64,000 bases of DNA from assembly GCF_024585265.1 (NCBI RefSeq), contig NZ_CP036533.1, positions 124,001 to 188,000 on the forward strand. The letters are read 5' to 3'. The translations under genes were made by a program, and so were the position numbers. Each line of letters begins with the position of its first letter. The first letter of the stretch is position 1. Shown one piece after another: positions 18,521-27,373 of the stretch. This DNA comes from Bradyrhizobium sp. WBAH42 (GTDB lineage Bacteria; Pseudomonadota; Alphaproteobacteria; Rhizobiales; Xanthobacteraceae). The notes under the pieces were generated by a model. The model was not told the DNA's origin, did not search any database, and saw only the letters and a list, made by a program, of their open reading frames with translations.

Positions 18521-19795
18521 ATGAACATCCAAGCGCCGGTCAAATCCGACAAGGCCGAACGCATGCGCAGGGCCCGCGAGGAGGCCTATGCGACGCCGTT
18601 GTCGCAGTTCCACCCCGGCGCGCCCCGGTTGTTCCAGGACGATACGCTGTGGCCCTGGTTCGAGCGGCTGCGCAACGAAGAGCCGGTGCATTACTGCACC
18701 AACGCGCCGATCGAGCCGTACTGGTCGGTGGTGAAATACAACGACATCATGCATGTCGACACCAATCACGGCATCTTCTCCTCGGACTCAAAGCTCGGCG
18801 GCATCTCGATCCGCGACGTGCCGGAAGGCTACGACTATCCGAGCTTCATCGCGATGGACCAGCCCAGGCATTCGGCGCAGCGCAAGACGGTGTCGCCGAT
18901 GTTCACGCCGACGCATCTGGACGAGCTCGCAAAGCTGATCCGCCAGCGCTCGCAGACCGTGCTCGACAATCTGCCGCGCAACGAGACCTTCAACTTCGTC
19001 GAGCGCGTCTCGATCGAGCTGACCACGCAGATGCTGGCGACCCTGTTCGACTTCCCCTGGGAGGAGCGGCGCAAGCTGACGCGCTGGTCCGACGTCTCCA
19101 CCGCGCTGCCCAAGAGCGGCATCGTCGCCAGCGCCGAAGAGCGCCGCCGCGAGATGGACGAGTGCTACGCCTACATGTCCAAGCTCTGGAACGAGCGCGT
19201 CAACTCGGCGCCGCGCAACGACCTGCTGTCGCTGATGGCCCACAACGAGGCCACGCGGCACATGGACCCCGACAACCTCATGGGCAACATCATCCTGCTC
19301 ATCGTCGGCGGCAACGACACCACGCGCAACACCATGACCGGCTCGGTGCTGGCGCTGAACGAGAATCCCGAGCAATACGACAAGCTGCGCGCCAACCCGG
19401 AGCTGATCGATTCCATGGTGCCGGAGGTGATCCGCTGGCAGACGCCGCTGGCGCATATGCGGCGCACGGCGCTTGCCGATACCGAGATCGGCGGCAAGCA
19501 CATCAGGAAGGGCGACCGCGTCGTGATGTGGTATGTCTCCGGCAATCGCGACGAGGAGATGTTCGAGAAGCCGAACGAGTTCATCATCGACCGTCCGCGC
19601 CCGCGCACGCACTTGTCCTTCGGCTTCGGCATCCACCGCTGCGTCGGCATGCGCCTTGCCGAGCTGCAGCTGCGGATCATCTGGGAGGAGATGCTGAAGC
19701 GGTTCGACCGCATCGAGGTGGTCGGCGAGCCGAAGCGGATCTATTCGAGCTTCATCAAGGGATACGAGACGCTGCCGGTGAGGATACCGGGGTAG
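18521..19795 (+). CDS. cytochrome P450, CYP153-type (second of a tandem pair)
   Basis: 424 residues; GGAG eight bases before the ATG. It is clearly a paralogue of the preceding gene, sharing SIELTTQML, GGNDTTRN, WQTPLAHMRRTAL and FGFGIHRCVG (heme Cys374). The N-terminal 20 residues and the loop after RWSDV differ most. The pair looks like an old tandem duplication. Differences around the substrate-recognition loops (ALPKSGIVASAEE here, TIPGPDGLVATED in the first) suggest altered chain-length preference. No redox-partner gene is near; shared electron-transfer proteins elsewhere are implied. Confidence 0.9.
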   Translation: MNIQAPVKSDKAERMRRAREEAYATPLSQFHPGAPRLFQDDTLWPWFERLRNEEPVHYCTNAPIEPYWSVVKYNDIMHVDTNHGIFSSDSKLGGISIRDVPEGYDYPSFIAMDQPRHSAQRKTVSPMFTPTHLDELAKLIRQRSQTVLDNLPRNETFNFVERVSIELTTQMLATLFDFPWEERRKLTRWSDVSTALPKSGIVASAEERRREMDECYAYMSKLWNERVNSAPRNDLLSLMAHNEATRHMDPDNLMGNIILLIVGGNDTTRNTMTGSVLALNENPEQYDKLRANPELIDSMVPEVIRWQTPLAHMRRTALADTEIGGKHIRKGDRVVMWYVSGNRDEEMFEKPNEFIIDRPRPRTHLSFGFGIHRCVGMRLAELQLRIIWEEMLKRFDRIEVVGEPKRIYSSFIKGYETLPVRIPG

Positions 19796-19841
19796 GCCGG
19801 TCGGAGCGCCTTGAGCCCAAACCGCCTCTCCAAACTCCGCT

Positions 19842-19942
19842 GTCATGCCCCGCGAAGGCGGGGCATCCAGTACGCCGCGGCTTCTCGGTTCAAGCACTGC
19901 TGTCTCTGGAATACTGGATTGCCCGCCTTCGCGGGCAATGAC
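19842..19942. repeat. palindromic repeat, family B (copy 1)
   Basis: GTCATGCCCCGCGAAGGCGG at the left and CCCGCCTTCGCGGGCAATGAC at the right form the long stem. The inner CCAGTACGCCGCGG and ATACTGGATT recur in the other B copies (27374 and 48256). It lies after the second P450 gene; the following sequence up to 20076 shows nothing else recognisable. Confidence 0.85.
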
Positions 19943-20076
19943 ACCGAGGGTGGGGCTAGGAGCACGTCGTCCCTAACGCTCGGCTATCACACCTCCCCCA
20001 GCTATAAAATTCCGGCATGACAGCTCGCGCCAGATGCGAAGGCACGATGGCGCGCGGCTGTTCTACCACACGCCAT

Positions 20077-20997
20077 CTAACTCAACTTGATGTCCCACAC
20101 GCCGTCCTTGCGGCAGGCGGCGACCTCCTCGCGCAACAGCGCGGTGATGGCGAGCGAGGCCGTCGAGGCCGGGCGGTCGATTGGAGAAGCAAAGATGAGC
20201 TCGCGCGTCATCGGCTTGGATACGGGGGCGGTTTCCAGCCGTCCGTCCGCGACCTCGCCGTGGACCGAGGACGGCGGCAGCAGCGCGAAGCCGAGGCCCT
20301 CCTCGACCAGGCTGGTCAGCACGCGGAACGAATCCGCCTCCAGCTGGACGTCGAGCTTGATCTTGCGCTGGGCCGCGGCGTGCTCGATCAGCGCACGGAG
20401 GCCGTGGGAGTGAGAGGGCAGCACCAGCCGCTGCCGCAGCAGCCAGCCGATGTCGACGTTCTTCTTCCGCGCCAGCCCGCATCCGCGCGGGCCGACCGCG
20501 ACGATGTTGTCGCGCCCCAGGCTCTGCACGTTGAGATGCAGATCGGCCGAGCGGCCATAGAGGATGGCGAGGTCCATCTCGCCGCGATGCAGCCACTCGA
20601 CCAGATGGCCGCTGTAGCTCTCGACGATGCGCAGCGAGATGCCGGGAAATTTTTCGACGCAGCGCCGTGCGAAGCGCGCCGACAGCACGCAGCTCACGGT
20701 CGGAACGAGGCCGAGCACGACCTGACCCGAGGGCGGCCCCTTGGCCGACTGGATATCGTCGCGGATCTGGTCGATCTGCCGCACGATGCCGGAGGTGCGC
20801 GCGAGCAGGAGGCGGCCGGCCTCGGTCAGCACCATGCCGCGGCCGTTGCGCGTGAAGAGTTCAGTGCGCAGCTCGTGTTCCAGCAGCTTGATCTGCCGGG
20901 AGAGCGCCGGCTGCGCCACGCGCAAGGTGTCGGAGGCCTTGGACAGGCTGCCGAGCTCCGCCACGCAACTGAAGGTCCTGAGCTGCCGGAAATCCAT
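20077..20997 (-). CDS. LysR-family transcriptional regulator
   Basis: 306 residues. The ATG at 20997 yields the standard LysR start MDFRQLRTFSCVAELGSLSK. Residues 1-60 form the winged HTH (ASDTLRVAQPALSRQIKLLE). The rest is the type 2 periplasmic-binding-like effector domain. It faces the acyl-CoA dehydrogenase operon 125 bp away, the usual geometry for a LysR protein that controls its divergent neighbour. The probable inducer is an intermediate of that pathway. Confidence 0.92.
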   Translation of the reverse strand: MDFRQLRTFSCVAELGSLSKASDTLRVAQPALSRQIKLLEHELRTELFTRNGRGMVLTEAGRLLLARTSGIVRQIDQIRDDIQSAKGPPSGQVVLGLVPTVSCVLSARFARRCVEKFPGISLRIVESYSGHLVEWLHRGEMDLAILYGRSADLHLNVQSLGRDNIVAVGPRGCGLARKKNVDIGWLLRQRLVLPSHSHGLRALIEHAAAQRKIKLDVQLEADSFRVLTSLVEEGLGFALLPPSSVHGEVADGRLETAPVSKPMTRELIFASPIDRPASTASLAITALLREEVAACRKDGVWDIKLS

Positions 20998-21024
20998 GCT
21001 TGCCAATCCTGGAAGGCTACTCCA

Positions 21025-21046
21025 TACGCTATAACAAATGAGCATA
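21025..21046. promoter_or_regulatory. possible LysR operator
   Basis: TACGCT, ten bases, AGCATA: an imperfect dyad (five of six pairs) in the intergenic region between the LysR gene and the acyl-CoA dehydrogenase operon. It is compatible with the T-N11-A LysR box and surrounded by AT-richer sequence. Confidence 0.4.
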
Positions 21047-21122
21047 GGGGGCGGGCATTGTTTTCACAACGCCCGTGGGTTGGCCGGCGTTATCTTAACT
21101 GCCGCTAAGAATTGGAAACGCC

Positions 21123-22292
21123 ATGAGTCAAGAACACCACACCGAAGATTACGCCGACATCCGCGAGGCCGTTGCCAAACTCTGCGCGCAGTTCCCCGGC
21201 GAATACTGGCGCAAGCTCGATCGCGAGATGGCCTACCCCAAGGCGTTCGTCGATGCGCTGACCGAGGCCGGCTATCTCTCGGTGCTGATCCCCGAGGAAT
21301 ACGGCGGCGCGGGCCTGAAGCTGTCGGCGGCCGCGGCGATCCTGGAGGAGATCCAGCGCGCGGGCTGCAACGGCGGCGGCTGTCACGCCCAGATGTACAC
21401 GATGGGCACGGTGCTGCGGCACGGCAATGCCGAGCAGAAGGCAAAATACCTGCCGAAGATCGCGAGCGGCGAATTGCGCCTGCAGGCGTTCGGCGTCACC
21501 GAGCCGACCAGCGGCACCGACACCTCCTCGCTGAAGACGTTCGCGCGCAAGGACGGCAACGACAGCTACATCGTCAACGGCCAGAAGATCTGGACCAGCC
21601 GCGCCGAGCATTCCGACCTGATGGTGCTGCTGGCGCGCACCACGCCGAAGGACCAAGTCAAGAAGCGCACCGATGGCCTTTCGGTTTTCATCGTCGACAT
21701 GCGCGAGGCCAAGAACAACGGCCTCGAGATCCGCCCGATCCGCACCATGATGAACCACGCCACCACCGAAGTGTTCTTCACCGATATGAGGGTGCCGGCG
21801 GAGAATTTGATCGGTGAGGAAGGCAAGGGTTTTCGCTACATCCTGTCCGGCATGAATGCCGAGCGCATCCTGATCGCGGCCGAATGCGTCGGCGACGCCA
21901 AGTGGTTCATCGCGAAGGCGACGAACTACGCCAAGGAGCGCGCCGTGTTCGGCCGGCCGATCGGCCAGAATCAGGGCATCCAGTTTCCGATCGCCAAGGC
22001 CTATGCTTCGATGCGTGCCGCCGAACTGATGGTGAAGGAAGCCACGCGCAAATACGAGGCGGGGCTCGATTGCGGCGCGGAGGCCAACATGGCCAAGATG
22101 CTGGCGGCGGATGCGTCCTGGGAAGCGGCGAATGCCTGCATCCAGACCCATGGCGGCTTCGGCTTTGCCGAGGAATACGACGTCGAGCGCAAGTTCCGCG
22201 AGACGCGGCTTTATCAGGTGGCGCCGATCTCGACCAACCTCGTGCTGTCCTTCGTCGCCGAGCACGTGCTCGGCATGCCGCGCTCGTACTGA
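21123..22292 (+). CDS. acyl-CoA dehydrogenase
   Basis: 389 residues with the ACAD fold: an N-terminal helical domain (LIPEEYGGAGL), a middle beta domain with FGVTEPTSGTD and the WTSRAEH flavin segment, and a C-terminal helical domain with ERAVFGRPIGQNQGIQFPIA and the FAD-binding IQTHGGFGFAEEYDVER. It would introduce an alpha-beta double bond into an acyl-CoA. It is first in a three-gene operon with a CoA transferase (9-bp gap) and a hydratase (15-bp gap). Substrate length is not evident; the partners suggest a short or dicarboxylic acyl-CoA. Confidence 0.93.
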   Translation: MSQEHHTEDYADIREAVAKLCAQFPGEYWRKLDREMAYPKAFVDALTEAGYLSVLIPEEYGGAGLKLSAAAAILEEIQRAGCNGGGCHAQMYTMGTVLRHGNAEQKAKYLPKIASGELRLQAFGVTEPTSGTDTSSLKTFARKDGNDSYIVNGQKIWTSRAEHSDLMVLLARTTPKDQVKKRTDGLSVFIVDMREAKNNGLEIRPIRTMMNHATTEVFFTDMRVPAENLIGEEGKGFRYILSGMNAERILIAAECVGDAKWFIAKATNYAKERAVFGRPIGQNQGIQFPIAKAYASMRAAELMVKEATRKYEAGLDCGAEANMAKMLAADASWEAANACIQTHGGFGFAEEYDVERKFRETRLYQVAPISTNLVLSFVAEHVLGMPRSY

Positions 22293-22301
22293 GGTTCCGC
22301 C

Positions 22302-23402
22302 ATGGGAGCACTTGACGGGATCAGGGTGATTGCGGTCGAGCAGGCGGTGGCGGCGCCGTTCTGTTCCTCGCGCCTGGCGGATGCCGGCGCGGAGGTGATC
22401 AAGATCGAGCGGCCCGAGGGCGATTTCGCCCGCGGCTATGACGCGGCGGCCAAGGGCCAGAGCAGCTATTTCGTCTGGCTCAACCGCGGCAAGCAATCAG
22501 CTGTGGTCGATCTCACGACGAAGGAAGGCCGCGCCGAGCTGGAGAAGCTGATCGCGGGTGCCGACGTGCTGATCCAGAACTTGAAGCCGGGCTCGATGGA
22601 CAAGCTCGGTTTTTCGCGCGAGCGGCTGCTGAAGGACTATCCAAAGCTGATCTCGTGCACAATTACCGGCTATGGCGACGAGGGCCCCTACGCCCATCGC
22701 AAAGCCTATGATCTCCTGATCCAGGCCGAGAGCGGCCTTGCCTCGATCACCGGCAATCCCGACGGCGCCTCGCGCGTCGGCATGTCGATCGTGGACGTCG
22801 CGACCGGCGCGACCGCGCATGCGGCGATCCTGGAGGCACTGATCGCGCGCGGGCGCAGTGGCAAGGGCGCCGACATCCGGATCTCCATGTTCGACGTGAT
22901 GGCGGACTGGTGCACCGTGCCGCTGCTCAACGCGGAAGCCGGCAATCCGCCCAAGCGCATGGGCCTGCGCCATCCCTCGATCGCGCCCTATGGCGTGTTC
23001 ACCTCCAGGGACGGCAAGGACATCCTGATCTCGATCCAGAGCGAGCGCGAGTGGAAGACGCTGTGCGCAAAAGTGCTGGATCAGCCGGACCTGCCGGCCG
23101 ATCCCCGCGTCGCCAACATGGTCGAGCGCGTGCGTAACCGGGATTTCACCGACAAGTCCGTGGCCGACATCTTCGGCAGGATGACGCGCGATGAGCTGTT
23201 GAAGCGGCTGTCGGACGCCGACATCGCCTTTGCCGAAGTCAACACCATGGCCGACCTCACCAACCATCCGCATCTGCGGCGCATCGAGGTCGACACGCCG
23301 AACGGCCGTGTCAGCTATCCCGCGCCGGCGCCGATCGTCGTCGGCGAGACGCGCTCTTACGGCGCCGTGCCCGCCATCGGCGAGCGTCCCCAGTCCAAAT
23401 AA
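22302..23402 (+). CDS. type III CoA transferase (CaiB/BaiF family)
   Basis: 366 residues; GAGG lies upstream of the ATG. The family start pattern GIRVIAVEQAVAAPFCSSRLADAGAEVIKIERP is split here as GIRVIAVEQAVAAPFCSSRL followed by ADAGAEVIKIERP. It continues with FVWLNRGKQSAVVDL, ADVLIQNLKPGSMDKLGF and the CAIB-type ISCTITGYGDEGPYAHRKAYD. Members move CoA between carboxylic acids, often succinyl-CoA and a dicarboxylate. Its position between a dehydrogenase and a MaoC/FAS1-like hydratase suggests activation of a carboxylic acid for this catabolic operon. Confidence 0.9.
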   Translation: MGALDGIRVIAVEQAVAAPFCSSRLADAGAEVIKIERPEGDFARGYDAAAKGQSSYFVWLNRGKQSAVVDLTTKEGRAELEKLIAGADVLIQNLKPGSMDKLGFSRERLLKDYPKLISCTITGYGDEGPYAHRKAYDLLIQAESGLASITGNPDGASRVGMSIVDVATGATAHAAILEALIARGRSGKGADIRISMFDVMADWCTVPLLNAEAGNPPKRMGLRHPSIAPYGVFTSRDGKDILISIQSEREWKTLCAKVLDQPDLPADPRVANMVERVRNRDFTDKSVADIFGRMTRDELLKRLSDADIAFAEVNTMADLTNHPHLRRIEVDTPNGRVSYPAPAPIVVGETRSYGAVPAIGERPQSK

Positions 23403-23417
23403 ACAGAGCGAGGCGTC

Positions 23418-24269
23418 ATGACCGAGAAGCTCGACATCGATCATTTGCGGCAATGGATCGGCCGCAGCCAGGAGGCCACCGACATCGTCACCGCGCAGCT
23501 CGTGAAGGGCCTGCGCGCGACATTGTTCCAGGACGTCGGCGAGCCCAAGGCGGGCGACGCTGCCCCGTTCACGGCGCACTGGTGCCTGGCGCAGCCGGTG
23601 TTTCCGATGTCGATGCTCGGCCCCGACGGCCACCCGACCCGCGGCGGTTTCCTGCCGCCGGTGCCGCTGCCGCGCCGGATGTGGGCCGGCGGCGAGATCG
23701 AGTTCTTGCAGCCGCTGCAGGTCGGCGATGAATCGACGCGGACCTCGCGCATCGCCGACGTGCAGATCAAGACCGGCTCGACCGGCACGCTGTGCTTCGT
23801 CTCGGTCGAGCACAGCATCTCCTCGCCGAGGGGCACGGCGATCCGCGAGCGGCAGGACATCGTCTATCGCGAGATGACGGGCAGCGCGCCGGCCGGCGGC
23901 AAGGCGCCGCCTCCGCCGCCCAAGGCACAGCACCGCGAGAGCCATGTGTCCGATCCCGTGCTGCTGTTCCGCTATTCCGCGCTGACCTTCAACGGCCACC
24001 GCATCCATTACGACCGCGATTACGTCACCAAGGTCGAGGGCTATCCGGGCCTGATCTTCCACGGCCCGCTGCAGGCGGCGCTGATCATCGAGATGGCGGC
24101 GAAGCTGCGCGGCGGCAAGGCGCCGAAGAAATTCTCGTATCGCGGCGTGCAGCCGCTGTTCGAGGGGACGGAGTTCTCGGTCAACGCCAATGACAGCGGC
24201 GAGAGCATGGAGCTGTGGACCGCGAACGCGGAGGGGCAGCCGACGATGAAGGGCACGGCGGTGTGGTAA
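23418..24269 (+). CDS. FAS1-like/MaoC-type acyl-CoA dehydratase (hydratase)
   Basis: 283 residues with two hot-dog halves. The N-terminal half has PPVPLPRRMWAGGEIEF and LQVGDESTRTSRIADV. The C-terminal half has the hydratase motif FRYSALTFNGHRIHYDRDY (Asn and His-x4-D type catalytic residues) and GLIFHGPLQAALI. This is the architecture of fungal HTD2 and of mesaconyl-C4-CoA hydratase; itaconyl-CoA hydratases are also MaoC-like. It probably adds water to the enoyl-CoA made by the upstream enzymes. It ends the LysR-linked operon; a family A repeat follows. Confidence 0.82.
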   Translation: MTEKLDIDHLRQWIGRSQEATDIVTAQLVKGLRATLFQDVGEPKAGDAAPFTAHWCLAQPVFPMSMLGPDGHPTRGGFLPPVPLPRRMWAGGEIEFLQPLQVGDESTRTSRIADVQIKTGSTGTLCFVSVEHSISSPRGTAIRERQDIVYREMTGSAPAGGKAPPPPPKAQHRESHVSDPVLLFRYSALTFNGHRIHYDRDYVTKVEGYPGLIFHGPLQAALIIEMAAKLRGGKAPKKFSYRGVQPLFEGTEFSVNANDSGESMELWTANAEGQPTMKGTAVW

Positions 24270-24280
24270 TAGTCTCTCCT

Positions 24281-24365
24281 CGTCATTGCGAGGAGCGAAG
24301 CGACGAAGCAATCCAGACTGCCTCCGCGGAGAGATCTGGATTGCTTCGCTTCGCTCGCAATGACG
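24281..24365. repeat. palindromic intergenic repeat, family A (copy 3)
   Basis: An 85-bp copy with the longer left arm CGTCATTGCGAGGAGCGAAG, ending GCTTCGCTCGCAATGACG. It lies between the hydratase gene and the benzoylformate decarboxylase gene. Confidence 0.9.
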
Positions 24366-24406
24366 GGCGGGGCTGGTAGCGCGGCAATAAACAGGGGACG
24401 GGTACC

Positions 24407-26029
24407 ATGGGCAAGAACGGCAAGACCGGCAGCAAGTCCGTCACCGTGAAGCAGGCAACGCTCGACCTCTTGCGCGCCTTCGGCATCGACAGGGTGTTCG
24501 GCAACCCTGGTTCGACCGAGCTGCCGTTCCTCAGCGACTGGCCTGGCGATATCGACTACGTGCTGGCGCTGCAGGAAGCCTCTGCCGTCGGCATGGCCGA
24601 TGGCTACGCCCAGGCGACGCGCAATGCCGGCTTCGTCAACCTGCATTCGGCCGCCGGCGTCGGCAACGCGCTCGGCAACATCTACACCGCCCACCGCAAC
24701 CAGACGCCACTGGTGATCACCGCGGGCCAGCAGGCGCGCTCGATTCTTCCCTTGCAGGCGTTCCTCTATGCCGAGCGCGCCTCGGAGTTTCCGCGGCCTT
24801 ACGTCAAGTACAGCGTCGAGCCGGCGCGGCCCGAGGACGTGCCCGCCGCGATCGCGCGCGCCTATTACACCGCAATGCAGCCGCCGTGCGGGCCGACCTT
24901 CGTGTCGATCCCGATCGACGACTGGGCCCATGCCTGCGCACCGATCGAGGCGCGCAAGGTCAGTCGCGAGATCGGGCCGGAGCTGGAGCCGATGAAGGCG
25001 CTGGTGGCAGCGCTCGGCTCGGCAAAGCACCCTGCCCTCGTCGTCGGCCCGGGCGTCGATCGCGCCGGCGCGGTCGAGTTGATGGTGCGCGTGGCCGAGA
25101 AGGCCAAGGCGAGCGTTTGGGTCAGTCCGTTCTCGGCCCGCTGCTCCTTCCCCGAGCGGCATCCGCAATTTGCGGGCTTTCTGCATGCCTCGCCGGCGCA
25201 GCTGTCCGATGCGCTGCGCGAGCACGATCTCGTCGTCGTCATCGGCGCGCCGGTGTTCACCTTCCATGTCGAAGGCCACGCCGCGATCTTCGACGGCGGC
25301 GCGAGCATCTTCCAGATCACGGATGATGCGGATGCTGCCGCGGTGACACCGGTCGGCACCAGCGTCATCGCCACGATGAAGCCAGCGCTGAGCCTGCTGC
25401 TCGACCTGCTGCCCGAGAGCAAGCGCCCGGCGCCAAAAGGCCGCACGCTGCCGCCGGCGCCGCAGGCCGCCGATCCGCTGCCGGTCGAATTCCTGCTGCA
25501 TTCGCTGTCGCAGGCGATGCCCGACGGCGCATCGCTGGTCGAGGAAGTGCCCTCGCACCGGCCGGCGATGCAGAAGTTCATGCCGATGCGCGGCCAGGAC
25601 AGTTTCTACACCATGTCGAGCGGCGGCCTCGGCTATTCGCTGCCCGCCGCGGTCGGCATGGCGCTGGGCAAGCCGACGCAGCGCACGGCGTGCCTGATCG
25701 GCGACGGCTCGGCGATGTATTCGATCCAGGCGCTGTGGACCGCGGCGCAGCGCAAGCTGCCGCTCACCGTCGTCGTCATCAACAATTCCGGCTACGGCGC
25801 GATGCGCTCGTTCAGCCAGGTGATGCAGGTGCGGAACGTGCCGGGGCTGGAGCTGCCGGGGATCGATTTCGTCCGGCTTGCCGAGGGCATGGGCTGCCAT
25901 GCGATGCGGGTGACGAAGGCGGCGGAGCTGGGCGAAGCGCTGAAGCGCGGGATGGCGCACGAGGGGACGTGCCTCGTGGAGGTCGTCGTGGATTCCGCGG
26001 TACCGGTGCTGTACGGGCAGAAACACTGA
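24407..26029 (+). CDS. mdlC: benzoylformate decarboxylase
   Basis: 540 residues, a TPP-dependent decarboxylase. It follows the Pseudomonas MdlC pattern closely: FGNPGSTELPFL (active-site Ser), LALQEASAVGMADGYAQAT (Glu), NLHSAAGVGNALG (His), TAGQQARSI, and IGAPVFTFH (the second catalytic His position). The cofactor motif is GDGSAMYSIQALW...NNSGYGAMR. It converts benzoylformate to benzaldehyde and CO2 in the mandelate pathway. No mandelate dehydrogenase or benzaldehyde dehydrogenase is adjacent. The SDR at 26054 converges with it. Activity on other aromatic or branched 2-keto acids is possible. Confidence 0.82.
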   Translation: MGKNGKTGSKSVTVKQATLDLLRAFGIDRVFGNPGSTELPFLSDWPGDIDYVLALQEASAVGMADGYAQATRNAGFVNLHSAAGVGNALGNIYTAHRNQTPLVITAGQQARSILPLQAFLYAERASEFPRPYVKYSVEPARPEDVPAAIARAYYTAMQPPCGPTFVSIPIDDWAHACAPIEARKVSREIGPELEPMKALVAALGSAKHPALVVGPGVDRAGAVELMVRVAEKAKASVWVSPFSARCSFPERHPQFAGFLHASPAQLSDALREHDLVVVIGAPVFTFHVEGHAAIFDGGASIFQITDDADAAAVTPVGTSVIATMKPALSLLLDLLPESKRPAPKGRTLPPAPQAADPLPVEFLLHSLSQAMPDGASLVEEVPSHRPAMQKFMPMRGQDSFYTMSSGGLGYSLPAAVGMALGKPTQRTACLIGDGSAMYSIQALWTAAQRKLPLTVVVINNSGYGAMRSFSQVMQVRNVPGLELPGIDFVRLAEGMGCHAMRVTKAAELGEALKRGMAHEGTCLVEVVVDSAVPVLYGQKH

Positions 26030-26053
26030 CGCGCGGTCATCCCGGCTACGGCA

Positions 26054-26830
26054 TCACGACGCCAGAAATCCTCCATCCGCGGCGAGCACGTGGCCGACGA
26101 CATAGGACGACGCATCCGACGACAGCCACACCACGGCCTCGGCCACTTCCTCCGGGCTGCCCATCCGCCGCAACGGCAGGCCGGCGCTGACCGTCGCAAC
26201 ATCGCCGACGCCGGCGCGCAGCATCATGTCGGTGACGACGCGGCCGGGCGCGACGGCGTTGATGCGGATGCCGCGCGGCGCGTTCTCCATCGCCGCCGAG
26301 CGCGTCAGCGAGATCGCGGCAGCCTTGGAGGCCGAATAGAGCGAGAAGCCGGGATTGGGGTTGCGCACGCCGCTGACGGAGGCGTTGACGACGATGCTGC
26401 CGCGGCCTTTCGCCAGCATCGCCGGCAATTGATGGCGCAGGCACAGGAACAGCGCGCGAACATTGGTGTCGAACACGCTGTCGTAGATCTCCGTGCCCTG
26501 TTCCTCCAGCGGCGCCCGGCGCTCCTGGAAGCCGGCATTGTTGAAGGCGACGTCGAGCCGGCCGCAGCGCTCGACGGCTGTGCGGACGAGACGCGCGACC
26601 TCGTCGTCCTTCGTGATGTCGGTCTTGAGCGCGATCGCCTCGGTGCCGAGCTCGCGGCACGCGGCGGCGGTGGCCCCGATCTCGGCCTCGCGCCGGCCGG
26701 CGACGATGACCGCCTCCGCCCCTTCGGATGCCATCCGCAGCACCGTGGCGCGCCCGATGCCGCTGCCGCCGCCCGTGACCAAGCAGACCTTGCCGCTCAT
26801 CCGATGACCTGCCGGCAAAGCTCCGCTCAT
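26054..26830 (-). CDS. SDR-family oxidoreductase under MarR control
   Basis: 258 residues; GGAG six bases before the ATG at 26830. It has TGGGSGIGRA near the N-terminus, NNAGF near residue 90, catalytic Ser in VVNASVSG, YSASKAA (Tyr and Lys), PGRVVTDMM after it, and the SDR tail VLAADGGFLAS. It is NAD(P)-dependent with an unknown substrate. It diverges from a MarR gene and shares a 33-bp perfect palindrome with it, so it is very likely the regulated target. Confidence 0.92.
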   Translation of the reverse strand: MSGALPAGHRMSGKVCLVTGGGSGIGRATVLRMASEGAEAVIVAGRREAEIGATAAACRELGTEAIALKTDITKDDEVARLVRTAVERCGRLDVAFNNAGFQERRAPLEEQGTEIYDSVFDTNVRALFLCLRHQLPAMLAKGRGSIVVNASVSGVRNPNPGFSLYSASKAAAISLTRSAAMENAPRGIRINAVAPGRVVTDMMLRAGVGDVATVSAGLPLRRMGSPEEVAEAVVWLSSDASSYVVGHVLAADGGFLAS

Positions 26831-26863
26831 GGTCCACTCCAAAACACTTGCGCGCGCCGTTGC

Positions 26864-26896
26864 GCGCATATAGTTGTATGATACAACTATATGCGC
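26864..26896. promoter_or_regulatory. perfect 33-bp operator dyad between the SDR and marR genes
   Basis: Half-site GCGCATATAGTTGTAT, one central G, then its exact reverse complement: 16 of 16 pairs match. It sits 33 bp from the SDR start and 11 bp from the MarR start codon chosen here. The AT-rich core between GC flanks is typical of a MarR operator that also covers the promoter. Confidence 0.8.
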
Positions 26897-26907
26897 CGAG
26901 TCAAGCC

Positions 26908-27360
26908 ATGGCCGAACTTTCGCTGATCGACGACATCCGCGCCGCCTCGCGCCTGATGGTGCGCGAGCTCGGCTTCATGGACGCCACGGTGGCGGCCTCG
27001 GGCTATCCGCCCTCCGCTGTGCACACGATCCTGGAGATCGGCATCCGCGGTCCGATGACGTCGGGCGAGCTCGGCGATTTCCTGCGGCTGGAGAAATCCA
27101 GCGTCAGCCGCCTGGTGCGCAAGCTGATCGATAGCGGCGAGCTCAAGGAGATTCCGGACGAGGCGGATGCGCGCAGCAAGCGGCTGTCGCTGACGGCAAA
27201 GGGCCGGCGCACGCTGGAGGCACTGCATGCGTTCGGCCGCCAGCAGGTGCGCGGCGCGCTGGCGGCGCTGACGCCGGCCGAGCAGCGCACGGTGCGCGAG
27301 GGCATGATGCTCTATGCGCAGGCGCTCAGACAGAGCCGGGTGGAGGAAGCGGCGGTGTAG
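26908..27360 (+). CDS. MarR-family transcriptional regulator
   Basis: 150 residues from the ATG at 26908. An upstream in-frame ATG at 26878 lies inside the operator and is less likely. The wHTH is central: GPMTSGELGDFLRLEKSSVSRLVRKL (helices 3-4, residues about 49-74), followed by the wing with the conserved EADARSKRLSLTAKG. Flanking helices would form the dimer interface. It probably represses itself and the divergent SDR gene until an aromatic or other small ligand binds. Confidence 0.92.
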   Translation: MAELSLIDDIRAASRLMVRELGFMDATVAASGYPPSAVHTILEIGIRGPMTSGELGDFLRLEKSSVSRLVRKLIDSGELKEIPDEADARSKRLSLTAKGRRTLEALHAFGRQQVRGALAALTPAEQRTVREGMMLYAQALRQSRVEEAAV

Positions 27361-27373
27361 CCACACTATCGGT

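Noticed and set aside
22497..26026. Very long open frames on the minus strand opposite the CoA-transferase, hydratase and decarboxylase genes
   Set aside because: They are Arg/His-rich shadow translations of high-GC genes, with no recognisable motif, and the plus strand carries clear enzymes in another frame.
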